64,000 bases of DNA from Hofstenia miamia (taxonomy: Eukaryota > Xenacoelomorpha > Acoela), in assembly GCA_004352715.1 (NCBI GenBank), contig SCFE01000002.1, positions 4,582,954 to 4,646,953 on the forward strand. Reading direction: 5' to 3'. Below are positions 37,726 to 48,999 of this stretch, piece by piece. A program made the translations under genes and the position numbers. The first letter of the stretch is position 1, and each line of letters begins with the position of its first letter. Below the pieces are notes generated by a model that made no database searches, was not told the DNA's origin, and was given only the letters and a program-made list of their open reading frames with translations.

Positions 37726-40700
37726 AAAAATAAATATCACCGTACCTAATGTTCAGGTAATCAGTATCCTTAAGGCCCATGGAACAAAGCAACAAATAAT
37801 CAAATGTTTTATAGATAAACTACCATAAAAATATAAATGTATTCTTAAGCAATTTGAGGTTAAATTTTCACTATTTTTTAAGTCTGCAAAATGTAGACAT
37901 ATGGTTTGATGAAGTTGTAGAAAGTGTGCCTAGAATAATTTTCAAAATCCCGATTTCACCAAAATTTTATTGATTCCAGTTTCATTTAGTGCTATGAACA
38001 AATGTCTGGTTCCATGCGATCGCATTACTTGACCTGTATTTTAGCCATTGTTTCACGTCAATACCAGTCCCGTTAAAATATTTAGTCCCACATCCGAATC
38101 CCATTGGACTGGGATTTGTAAATCGATTTGGGACTGAATACTTCAGCAGAAAAAAATTTTTATTCATAGACAAGATTGGAGGACTGTCCTGTAATATTAA
38201 ATATAAAAATAAAATCACTAAAAGCTAGAGCTATTGCCTACCAAAATAAACATTCACGTAATTAGATCCAATTTTCGCGTTGTCGAAACAAAATTTTTAA
38301 TGAAGGTTTAAGATCGCATGTTATATACATATATAAACCATTTGTTTAATAATTTATGGTTATTCGTAAATTGATTTATGCGTTATTAATGAGATGAGCA
38401 GGAGCTCATAATTTATATTTAAAACGAACATATCAAAAGATTGATTTTAGATAGCGTATATTCAAATTTTGATACATTAGTGCCAAGATAAAGCAATTCA
38501 AATTTAGCGACCCAATAAAATGAAAAATCGCCGTGAAATAAAGAAACCAATGCGACAGACGACAAAATTATTCCATGTTTGAGATAGCAGAAATCATTAT
38601 AAAACAGATACAGAAAATATCTTTGTAACATAATATGCTGAAAAATGGTTTTAAAAGCGCAATTTATAAAAATATAAATGTTTATTTTATTATAATATTT
38701 TAAAACATGTCTTTCGCTCGAAGTCTCTGTCTGATAGCTAACTCATTTTAACTGGGCAGCGAAATAACACAGCTATTGTTCATTAATTTAAATTTTTGTT
38801 TGGGACATCAGTTGGATGTAACTTTACCTATAACTATCAATTATAACAATAAAAGGCAAATTTCCCTTTATTAGTTTGAAATTGATACAGTTACGATCAT
38901 AGTTTATCTTAATTGAATTCAGGCCAAATGTGAAATGACCTAAATTCGAAAGAAACTAGCATCAAATATTGCTAAATTGTATTTTGACAATAAAAGTGAA
39001 TAAGCAAGTAGTCAAATTAACGATTCATTTAAAAGACTTAATTCAAATGATCTTTATTTTATACTTATTATCACCTGGACATTAACTTTGTTAAAATTTA
39101 AATACTTTTATTATAGTTTTATACACTACTAATCTTAGAGGTTGTGTGTTTCTGTACAATTTAATAAAAGCGAGTTGCATTTTTATCTTTTAAATAATCA
39201 AAATTGAAGTAAAGACGTACAAAATGAAATATAAGTTAAGACTCGGGATTTGACAAACCAAGGCTGCAATGATACTAAATTCTAAGCCAATTCATGAATG
39301 CAAAATGAAAATCCTATATTTGATATCCGTTCAACAATAGTTATTTGCATAAGATATGTAAGGAACATGTAAGACCTTACTGAAAAATTCATTTTCGGTA
39401 GCATTTTATACAAAACAATCCAACTGAAAAGATATAAATTCCATAATCATTTTACAGACTTTTCTCCAAAAATTGCATCAATAGTGAAAAAGACCTTTGA
39501 AAAGGATATTCAATGACAACCATTACAGAGTATAGACATAGGAAATCACGTAGCTTAGAAGCACTGGTATGTTTATGATTTTACATCTCATACATGCCTA
39601 TGAACATCCTGAAATTATGTTTAATGTGCATGTAGAATATGCTTAAAAAACATAAAATTAAGAAAATTTTATGATTATGAAAAATATTATTTCAAAAAAT
39701 GTGGAAACAGAATACATTTGATAGTGATGGGAAAATGTCTAATGACAGCTACGCAATTGTAGTTTGGTTGGAATATTCATGATAAAAACTAAATGAATTA
39801 TGGATAAATGCCTTAGGTGATTTAGCCAAAATAAATCACTTCCTTTTCCAAAAAGACAGTCCAAGTATATATTTAACGATAACTGGTTGAGGAATAAATA
39901 ACACGTTATTCTTTCTATGTATAAACGAAGTACTGAGGATTAGAATATAAAGCAAAAGCAATTGATTTCGGGAAATTCTATTATTAAATTTAGCGACGAG
40001 AATGAAATTAATTGTTACGTTTTAACCAGCACTTCAAACAAATTCTGAATTTTTAGAAATTCTTAGCAATACTTTTAAAATGCCTTCCCTAAAAATCGCA
40101 TATGATGATTTATAGGAACTACAGTAGGAGTGGAAAGATAAAAAGTTCGAAAGAATATTGCCAAAAATGCAAAATTCCTTAAAAAATAATATTGAAAACA
40201 TCGAAGATTAAATTTATAGCTTTGAGAAAACAAAATATTTTTTGGGGCAAGAGAAAATCTATCGGTAGCAGCCCCATTTAAAATTGTCAAAACGTAAAAT
40301 TTTTTGACAGCCTTGATTTATGATATTCAAATACAATGTTAAATAACTCTTTCTACATGTTACAAGAACTTCAAGAAACAATGGAACGAGGTAAAATTTA
40401 CTGTTAAGGATATGGACCTGTAGCAACACCTGCTTTTTTTCGTTGTTACATTACGAAACAAAGTCTCCCGTGCCTTAACCATAGGGTCTAATAAGACTCT
40501 AGGGAGGATAACAAAATTATTATCTGCATTATAAAAGTTCCTAAATCATTTGCAAAAGTTAAGAAAAGCGTTTATCTTTATCATTTTGAATTTATTCTTT
40601 GTGCAATTAATCAGGAACAACTCAAGAGAAGAACTAACAGATGTTTTTCCTAATTCTATTGTGGATAACATGATTTTACCAGGAAAAAGTTAATTCAGAT

Positions 40701-42107
40701 ACCAAACGGAAAATCGGACAATTTTGTGTAAGCAGAAGAAATTCCCATATAGAAATGGGAACGAAAAATTTATTCTCACGGTTTTCCTGTGATTTATGTG
40801 ATAGTACGTGAAGTCTCTTAACACAAGTTGAAAGATTTCGAAGAAGTTTTTACTCGGTTTTCATGAATAAAACAAAAATTTTTTCGTAAACTAATAAGAT
40901 TAAAGTGGGAGTGTCATTAAACTTCAAAATAGCTTATTATACAATCGGCAAAATAGGGAAGGAGGCGATCAAAAGGAATAGGAAGAATTTTTCCCGCATT
41001 TCTACCAAACTTTTCGGGAATTTGGCTAAAAACGAAAACTACACTTAAAAGATGAATTATGGAGGCAAAAAAATTTTTAGAAAAGAGAAAAATCTTTTTA
41101 TGTCAACTGGGTCTTGAATATTTTCACCATTGCTTTAATTTTCACATCAAATAAAATTTTAAACCTCAAACTAGTGGAAACGTAGTGTTCACAAGTATTC
41201 TTCTCTCAATTTCTGAGAAAAAGACGAAATACACAATGTAAATAATCATATAATAGGTAGGTACAAAAATACAATAGGTATCAAAATTATTAAAAAATCT
41301 TGAAGCTGGTATTATTTTTTCAAAAACGGCATTTTCCGGCAATGCCGGAAATAATTCTTCCTAAATATGATTATGGAAATGAGATAGACATGAAACGGTA
41401 AGCTCTTGTCCCCTAAAGGCATGATACCTAATGACAAGGGCATTATACATGAAGCAATGCTTCGAGTGTTAAGTATGTATTGGGTCCATTTATTGAAGAT
41501 CATATACTAAGAAAATAAATTCATCTGTGCATCAAATCTACCTACCTAACAATTTTTCTAAAGAACTACTTTAAAACGCTTGTTTGAGTCAAGTATCGGT
41601 GGAATATTGATGAACTCAATTTAAGAATAAATAAATTTGATTCAAATATTAAATTACCGAAAAAAGCATTTAAAGCTACAATCGTTTTAGTTAGAAAATG
41701 AACAAATAACAAATTTTACACACAATACTGTTTTGTTTAAACACGACTGGAAATAAACGTTTTTTATAACTAAAACTGTTTCCATTCAGTAATAAACAAA
41801 AAATAACTGTTATCGTAAACAATTTCTACATAAGTAATTGAAGATAGATAGATGAAGATGTATTAATAAATATGTGATTAAATGATCGTTTTAGTGATAT
41901 TCTATTCGTGTATCATTTATAGTGTAGAATGCTCTACTAAAATAACAAACAAGCAGTAAAGTACAAATTAACACTAGAAAGCCTAAAAATTCTATGTCTT
42001 AAATTCATGTAGGAGTCAAAACTTACCGCATTAACTAAAACTAGCGATGACAAAAAATAGGGATAGAAAGCTATCAGAAAAACAAAATACCGCTAAGCTT
42101 TTTCTAT
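37726..42107. other. AT-rich non-coding stretch
   Basis: No gene is supported. Several open frames of 60-87 codons occur on the minus strand, but all are low-complexity and without family matches. I found no terminal inverted repeats here. Confidence 0.55.
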
Positions 42108-42120
42108 TTAACCCTTATCA

Positions 42121-42145
42121 GTACTTGTGACTACAATTTGTAGTC
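42121..42145. repeat. Subterminal palindromic repeat, copy 1
   Basis: GTACTTGT is followed by GACTACAATTTGTAGTC, a perfect 17-bp odd palindrome. It is likely a transposase-binding site by analogy with subterminal repeats of other piggyBac elements. Confidence 0.75.
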
Positions 42146-42300
42146 ATTCACTTCATCTATGTTTGGAGTTATTAGTGAATTACTTCAAACAAGTCTGATA
42201 ATTGCAACATATCTAGATTATTGCTATGTAAACACCTTAAAATTGGTTTCTTACATTTACGCCTAATAAAACATGTTATAATTGACCCAGCATCTTAGAC

Positions 42301-42325
42301 GTACTTGTGACTACAAATTGTAGTC
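42301..42325. repeat. Subterminal palindromic repeat, copy 2
   Basis: It is identical to copy 1 except for the central base of the palindrome (A instead of T), exactly 180 bp downstream in the same orientation. Confidence 0.75.
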
Positions 42326-42450
42326 GCTAATATTTAATATCTAATTTCAATCAAATTATGTGGTTTATATGTCTTAGCTTCTCTTTGATTTTTTATATGA
42401 GTTTAAGAAGCCTTTGCTATCTGAATGTGTGTGCTACACATGGAATTTTG

Positions 42451-43737
42451 ATGGAAAATGAGAAACAAGGACAAAGTGATTCTGATAGTAATGAATTCAA
42501 TGAATTTTTTGTTGCATCTGTTCCAGATGCTGTAGATAACAATGCTAATGAACATGATGATATTTCAATTGCTGAAGAATTTTCTTAAGAGTAGTAAGAT
42601 TTTATAATGTAAACATACGACAACACGACAGCAAAGGAGAGAACTGACAAATATGCACTCGTTGTGAAAGTTTGGAATACATTTGTGCTGAATTTACTCA
42701 GAATTTATATGCTTGATGATATTCTTACAATTGATGAGCACATACATGCCATCAAAACCACGAAAGTATGGTCTAAAAATTTTCTGGGTTTGTGACGCAA
42801 GTACAGGTTATATGCTGAATGCTTATATTTATGGAGGTCGACAAAATGGACAAAGAATTCATCGAAATTTGGCTTATGATGTTGTTATGTTCTTGGTAAT
42901 GGGCGTGAAATTTGCACAGATAATTTCTTTACCAGCCACAATCTGGCAATTTATTTGCAAACAAACAGTTAGCGCTTCTTGGTACAATTAGGGCCAATCG
43001 GAAGGAAATTCCAAAAATCACGAAAGTTCGCCGGGCTATTAGACACTCTCTTTTTGTTTGATCACGCAAATATAATAACTATTGTTGCATACCAAGCAAA
43101 GCAAAACAAATCTGTTAATCTCCTCAGCTCATCGCATACAACAAGACAATTTGCCTCCCAAAACAACAATAAATCTGTCATAATTTTAGATTATAACAAC
43201 GCAAAAGCAGGGTTAGACTGATGTGATGAAAACTTGGAAGAATTCAGTGTTCAAAGGAAAACAGTCAGATGGCCACTTCTTGTTTTTACAACATAATAGA
43301 CAGTGCGACCAACAATGTTTTCATCTTGATGCACAAAAATGAATATCAATGCTCAAAAAATGTTCTTGAAGAACTTATCGTTCCAACTTGCCCATCATTT
43401 TGTCTCAACTAGGCTTGCTTTTCCAAGAATTAAGTGATCTGTTAAGGATGCTGTTATAGACTTTGGGTTTATTCTCTGTGTCGCACAGACACAACAAGGA
43501 GCAGCATCAACACAAGGCCTTCTTATAAGAAGGCTTTGATCAACGCCAAGAAAATGTTACTCATGTCAGAAGAGCAATCGGTCAGATTGTTCCAGATGTG
43601 GAAAACCAATATGCCCATTTCACCGAAATTTGAAAAAAATTGTAGTTTGTCACATTTGTACATGAATATACTGCCACTGATATCACATTTGCCTCAATTT
43701 GAATTTTTTTATATTTCCATTGTCATTCTCTTGTAAA
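42451..43737 (+). pseudogene. piggyBac transposase pseudogene (DDE_Tnp_1_7 type)
   Basis: A start at 42451 opens an acidic N-terminus (QSDSDSNEFNEFF). The N-terminal half is then mostly lost. Coding resumes near 42710 with MLDDILTIDEH, holding the first catalytic Asp. It continues as YMPSKPRKYGLKIFWVCDAS, TDNFFTSHNLAIYL (second Asp), LLGTIRANRKEIPK, KQNKSVNLLSSSH and LDYNNAKAGLD, where a TGA interrupts the usual GGVDxxD pair. Next come VQRKTVRWPLLVF and a C-terminal zinc-type RCGKPICPFHRNLKKIVVC. At least four frameshifts and several stops are needed to read it, so it is inactive. Confidence 0.9.
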
Positions 43738-43775
43738 TAAAATGATTTTTTAAAGAAATTTTGCAATTCTTTATT

Positions 43776-43800
43776 GACTACAAAATGTAGGCACAAGTAC
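43776..43800. repeat. Subterminal repeat, inverted copy near the right end
   Basis: Read on the minus strand, it matches copy 1 in 23 of 25 bases. The palindrome is weakened by two changes. It completes a 2+1 arrangement of inverted subterminal sites. Confidence 0.7.
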
Positions 43801-43839
43801 TATAAAGGTTGTAGTTTTAAACGTATTGATAAGGGTTAA

Positions 43840-45290
43840 ATTCTAATTACATACGGTATTACAAATGCATGTCAAATCTGACAATTCAGGCTTTCAAATG
43901 TTAAGATGAATGTCAATAAGCAGCGAAAACAATACAAAATTTGATGCCGACAGTGAAAATTTAACTATTAAACTTAAAGTTGTACCGGAAGAAAGTCATT
44001 GGCAACCAAACCTAATACAAACTTAGAAATTTGTCTGAGGTGAGAAAATCAAGTTAAAATTGAAAATGCGAAATAAATAAACCGTGTCGAAAAGAAAATT
44101 AATGTTCCCATATTCAAAAAGTTGGTCACCTTGCAGCACAGGAAAGTAATTTGTTTTTGAAAATATAGTTTATAAAATAATGTACATTCAAAGAAAAAGA
44201 CGAATTAGGGTTTATTAAAAATGACGTAATTTACAAACTTTAAATTAGTAAAATTTGGCAGAAATAAATAAAGACGATTTATAATCTCATTTTGTAAACT
44301 GAACTGTAAAGCATTCACAGTACATAAGAAAATACACACTACCCGAACAAATGTAAACAACGAGAAATTACATGTCATCACTTATCAGAAGGCAGAAGAA
44401 CATAACAAATAATCCGTAACAATTGTTTACAATGATTGAGAGTTAGTTTAAAGTTTTCGCTTGGCATATAATTAAAAAGTTTTAATAAAACATTTATTGC
44501 GACTATACACAATTTCCCTTAAGCAATATGTCTACTAAAATATTGAAGCCAATTCACATGGCTATATATTCGAACTCCGTGAATTGAATGCCGAAGATTT
44601 TCGGATGTCGGAACAGATAAAAGAAATTATTTTCGAAGATTTCCGAATCAATTAAATCAAAGCCTCAGGAAATGCTTTTACCTAATTTACAGATAAATTT
44701 ACATTTTTCTTTAGAATTAATGCGATTTATCAATATATTTCACAGCAAGATTTCTACAAGTTATGATAAAATTTGCAATGAAGTTAAAATATTGAACTCT
44801 TCAACTCTTCAGAATAATAAAAATTCCAAAAAGTTGTTTATTCCAATTTCAATGTCAGCTTTTGGCGCGAGACTTGGGATAGCAGATATCTATTTGAAGA
44901 CTTGATCAGTAAAAGCACACTTTCCAAATGAAATAAAAACTAAGGCTACTTTTAAGGAACTTACTATTGGAGCTATTGTGATAATATGATTATACATTTT
45001 GGTTTATCGAAACTATGTTCAATATGCAACAACTACCGCAAATTAATTTTTTTTATAAATGTTTTACCTATTTAATCCAGTGAATTCTAATATTGGGAAT
45101 ATACTGTATGTTTTTTAGAGTTTATTCCTCAGAGCTCTGCAAATTTTCAATCTACTATCACAAACTTAGTTGAAAAACACAGAAAGTTAAAAAAATTTTA
45201 GAATTGTTCAATTCGCTCTTTTAAAAGATTATTGTTTTTAGAGTCAATGTTTTCGAATAATTTATACGGCAGCACAATTTTTGTTACCAA
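43840..45290. other. AT-rich non-coding stretch
   Basis: No gene is supported. A plus-strand 77-codon frame at 44672-44905 matches nothing recognised. Confidence 0.5.
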
Positions 45291-45299
45291 ATATATATT

Positions 45300-45331
<32 letters not shown>

Positions 45332-45348
45332 GAGAGAGAAAGAGAGAT
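45291..45348. repeat. (AT)n followed by (GA)-rich tract
   Basis: AT array then AGAGAGAGAGAAAGAGAGA, a compound dinucleotide repeat. Confidence 0.92.
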
Positions 45349-45779
45349 CATTTTGATTGAGAGGTATAAGAAATTTGGTATGAGTTTGAATTGAATGGTA
45401 CCATTTCACAAAAAATATTTCATTCGCTATAGTTAACTTCATCCAGAAAATTAGAAGTGAAATTACAATTTAACGCATTTAAGATTTTCATTAGAAAGCA
45501 TTAAGAGATGTTAATATATTTCTACCTTAAATCCAACTTAAACTCCAAATGCCAAGAATAGTTAAGTTTTATTGTTGCACAATGTGTTGAAATTTATTAA
45601 TATTTTTATTGCTTTACGAAGGTTTAATAATTTTACAATATGTAGCAGCATGCAGTCTCCCACTCTCTCAAGACTCTTAAAATTAGAATCAAGTTTACAA
45701 CATAATTAAAACTTGATTGCCTTTCTAAAATATAGATCAAATCTTTTAATAGCCTATAACACATTTCTTCATGATATAA
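45349..45779. other. AT-rich non-coding stretch
   Basis: Nothing recognised. Confidence 0.5.
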
Positions 45780-45831
45780 GTATACATTATATCTATACAT
45801 CTATATCTCTATATATATAAATATCTACATC

Positions 45832-45867
<36 letters not shown>

Positions 45868-45868
45868 A
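45780..45868. repeat. Mixed (ATCTAT)/(AT)n array
   Basis: The imperfect hexamer-like units ATATCTATACATCT and ATCTACATCT grade into pure AT, directly left of a TA-inserting element. Confidence 0.9.
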
Positions 45869-45873
45869 ATGTA

Positions 45874-46377
45874 CGGAGTGCCCCGAAATATCTTCAACTT
45901 TTTTGTTTTGAATGATAAAAAGTTTCAATTTGTTTGAATTCAATGGAATCGAAATCATTTGAAAGCTTAAAACTTACCAAGCATTTCGCAAACAAAATTG
46001 AAATAAAATCTTACACTGCTTAAAAGAAACAACCTTTTGAAGAAAACAAGAGTTAACGAACTTTGCTGCTTTGCTATTCGCAGATCAATAATTTTCAAAT
46101 TTGAATTTTTATGAGCCTCAGCGTGCAGAAGAGAGCACTCAGTAAGTGAAAGGACGAATCTGGTTGCAGCAATGGTTGAACTTCACGGTTGAGGAGGCCT
46201 ATCTTGTATATTGGGCGATTGTGCATGATAATCGAGAAGAAAATCATTAATTTGTTCTTTATCCGATTGTTTGGCACATCTTAGGCTTTCAAATGATGTA
46301 AATTTTGATGAAATCAGCTCACTGGAACACTTTTTATAAATCAAAACAAAAAAGTTAAAAACTTTTGGGCCACTCTG
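45874..46377. mobile_element. 504-bp TA-flanked inverted-repeat element (Tc1/mariner-type MITE)
   Basis: The left end reads CGGAGTGCCCCGAAATATCT followed by TCAACTTTTTTGTTTTGA. The right end read inward is CAGAGTGGCCCAAAAGTTTT followed by TAACTTTTTTGTTTTGA. Both are followed by a nearly matching ATAAAAAG stretch. TA flanks both sides (45872-45873 and 46378-46379). The interior has a GC-richer core (46110-46260) that may derive from a transposase but is too broken to identify. A related end, CAAGCCGCCCTAAAAGTTTT, starts again at 46385, only 7 bp further. Confidence 0.75.
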
Positions 46378-46379
46378 TA

Positions 46380-47331
46380 TTATACAAGCCGCCCTAAAAG
46401 TTTTTAATTTTTTGAAGAAAATCTTAAATATTTGTAGTTTTTGAATTACTTTAATAAAAACGCAACAACTTTCACCAATATATTTTTATTCTGAATTTTA
46501 TTAAAAGTAGTGTAGAAAATGTGAAAGAAAAATTTTTTAATTTTATACAGGAATTTGCAATCATGAAGAATTGTTTGGTAACCCAATAATTTAAATTATT
46601 TCTATGACTTTAGTAAATCCAAGTGTTCACATTTAAGTCAACATTTTATGTGGATTTTTTGCTATAATTGAAGTCCTCTCAACAAGAAAACCTTCGAAAT
46701 GCCAGACCTGAGAGTATGCCAATGAATGCAAACTATGCTTTATATTAAAATATTTAGGTAATCCCCATTTACATTAAAATTAACTTGAATTGAATTTGAC
46801 TTTTAAGCTTTCAAAACATAGAGTAAATTAAGGATTTGTCTGTTGCTTAGAAATATTATTCCCTTATCAAACAAGTTCGCACGAGATATTTCTTAAAGAA
46901 TTTGCATATGTATAAGAAAATTAGGTTATAAGATGTCAACCAATAATAGAACCATAAATACATATACAATTTGACAATATGAATTAATAGGAATAATTAC
47001 TTTAGTAACATCTAAATCCAAGATTTCTTTTTAGCCTAACAGTAAATTGTATAATTTTTAGCACCCGCTATACAATTTTAAAATAATCAGGCTTCGAAAA
47101 AAAAATTCAATTTTTGTTATTGCTAAATTAGTCAAATTCGTGAGCTACTAAAGTTGAAGCCTTGAACTGTCATCAATCTTTATCGTGTGGGTATAGTTTA
47201 TTCACAAACTAGGTTTAAGAAAATATTTACATTTTCCAATGTGTTTTCACAGGAAGCCGTAAACGAATATTCTCTATTTACAATAATTGGCTTCACAAAA
47301 AGAGAAATGTGTGAATAAATTTTAAATTTTT
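46380..47331. other. AT-rich stretch beginning with a second copy of a mariner-type end
   Basis: The first 35 bases resemble the terminal repeat of the preceding element (about three quarters identical), suggesting an adjacent or nested second insertion whose other end was not found. No gene is supported in the remainder. Confidence 0.45.
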
Positions 47332-47335
47332 TTAA

Positions 47336-48572
47336 TCCTTTCATTCCCAAAATTTTTTTGCGAGTAATTTTTAGAAAATGTGCTAACTTGCTTCTAATGG
47401 TCAATGTAATGCTATAATATCAACCAAAAATTTTTATTTTAATTGACTAAGTAATTAAGTAAAAAAAATATTGGTCTTTTATGGTGGGATTATATGTCCC
47501 AGTGGTAATTATTAGTCCAGTTGATACTTAATTTCAGCACTTTCAAAGGTATAAAAAAACTTCAAAATAAGAATTGTACAAAATTGTATGAGATTTATAG
47601 TGAAATTATATTGGTAGGTATACAAAAATCCAGAAATAAAGAAGACAAACTTTATTGTAACTAACATTCCCTGTAAAGGTACAATGCATGTTTATCGTTG
47701 TACAAGTATAAAAAAGTTAATGAAGAAAAAAGAAAAAACTTTAATTGTGATAAAGTGGGAAGCATGACAAATTTCGTTCTTTTCTCAATTTTAGGTTCAA
47801 AGCATCTTACACACCTCCTTCGAACTTGTTTTTCCTCTGGCATATGATCTCCGATGTTTATCATAATTCTTGTTCTTTTAGATCTAGGCACTTTTCGATG
47901 AGGAGATTTTCTGCGAATGCTAGCTCTTTCTCTTCCTGTCATTATTAATTCCTCTGCTAGTTCAACAAAAAATGAATTATGTGAGTATTTACAACTGCAG
48001 ACAGTAGAAGACGGTAAAACACTTTCTTCCACCATTTAGCTGATTTTCGATCATAATCATAAGTGCTTACTTTCTGATCAGAGAGGTCTACGCCTCCCAT
48101 TGTTTGGTTGTAATTTGCAGTAGCTGTAGGGCATTGAACCTGGATTTTGGTGCCATCCATTTTCTTCCTGCTAACTTCTGTAACTGTTTGTCTATGGCAA
48201 TTGATAAGTACAAGAACTTCCTTGCTGCCCATCCATCTCGCAGCTATAATGCCAGATTAAGTATTTCGGAATTCAAAGTCCCCTTTTTTCAATATATAAC
48301 AGAAAGCTGTAATGTATAGAAGATATATTGATTCAAATATAGTATTTTTAGATGGATGCCAAACTAATAATATACCTTACCTTTATGACATGTGCTCACT
48401 CAAACTCAAAACACATAATCTAATGCAACGTAGGAGAGTTTCCAGATGCTCGATGCCTACCTAAGAGTTAAACTACCACTCGGACTCTAAACATATTCGT
48501 TTTATCGCAAATTCTACCCAATAAGATTTTTTGAATTTTTGTGGACATATTATCCCAATGGGACTGAAATGG
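47336..48572 (-). mobile_element. piggyBac-like element, 1,237 bp, internally deleted
   Basis: The left end reads TCCTTTCATTCCCA after TTAA (47332-47335). The right end read inward is CCATTTCAGTCCCATTGGG next to TTAA (48573-48576). Subterminal GGGATTATATGTCC (from about 47486) and GGGATAATATGTCC (right end, minus strand) form a second inverted pair. It encodes the C-terminal third of a piggyBac transposase on the minus strand. The N-terminal two thirds are deleted. Confidence 0.82.
47661..48253 (-). pseudogene. piggyBac transposase C-terminal fragment (PGBD4-like)
   Basis: Reading from the right, the frame gives GSKEVLVLINCH, KKMDGTKIQVQCPTA, NYNQTMGGVDLSDQ (the terminal catalytic Asp pair), and RKSAKWWKKVFYRLL. 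After one frameshift near 47983 it continues NSFFVELAEELIMTGRERAS, a basic linker, and then RRRCVRCFEPKIEKRTKFV, the start of the terminal zinc-binding domain. This order matches the end of DDE_Tnp_1_7 transposases of the PGBD4 group. The first two catalytic Asp residues are missing, so it cannot be active. Confidence 0.9.
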
Positions 48573-48837
48573 TTAAATTACCAAATTTGCTGTACTGAAT
48601 AGCTATTCATATTTACTACAATATAATCATTCATTTCTTTAATATATTATAATCGCGTATCTATTGTAACTTATATTTTTTTATGTGCTTAAAACGGTAG
48701 CACTTAAGTACTAGATGCCTCTTTGAGGCTCGTTGTAATACGTAACCCAAAATAAACTTGTGCAGTATAATACAAAGTTTCACGATCATACTTGTACTTC
48801 ATATATGAAAGAGTGCAAAACTTGCTCTTAAAATGAG

Positions 48838-48999
48838 AACTTATTGCAGTTTTTTACTCACTGTATCTGAAGTATCTGATGGATTTTTGTCAATTGCAGA
48901 TATAAACTTTTTCAATTTCCATATGTACCTAAGTTCCACAATATTGTTTGGCAGCGATCTTTTCTCTTGGAGGAGATGTATCACACACAGGCCGATACT
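48838..48999 (-). other. Coding-like fragment, possible exon or transposon relic
   Basis: The minus strand is open for about 53 codons and reads IHLLQEKRSLPNNIVELRYI, then KLKKFISAIDKNPSDTSDT. The last codon is followed by GTGAGT (donor-like, at 48856-48861). The composition is protein-like. I could not assign a family. It lies about 270 bp outside the piggyBac element and need not be related to it. Confidence 0.3.

Larger units (their letters stand above)
42112..43835 (+). mobile_element. piggyBac-like element, 1,724 bp, with intact ends
   Basis: The left end CCCTTATCAGTAC and the right end, read inward as CCCTTATCAATAC, match in 12 of 13 positions. Exact TTAA duplications flank them (42108-42111 and 43836-43839). 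Subterminal 25-bp repeats begin GTACTTGTG and contain a 17-bp palindrome. The element encodes a decayed transposase on the plus strand and lacks part of the N-terminal half. It is the most complete transposon in the window. Confidence 0.93.
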
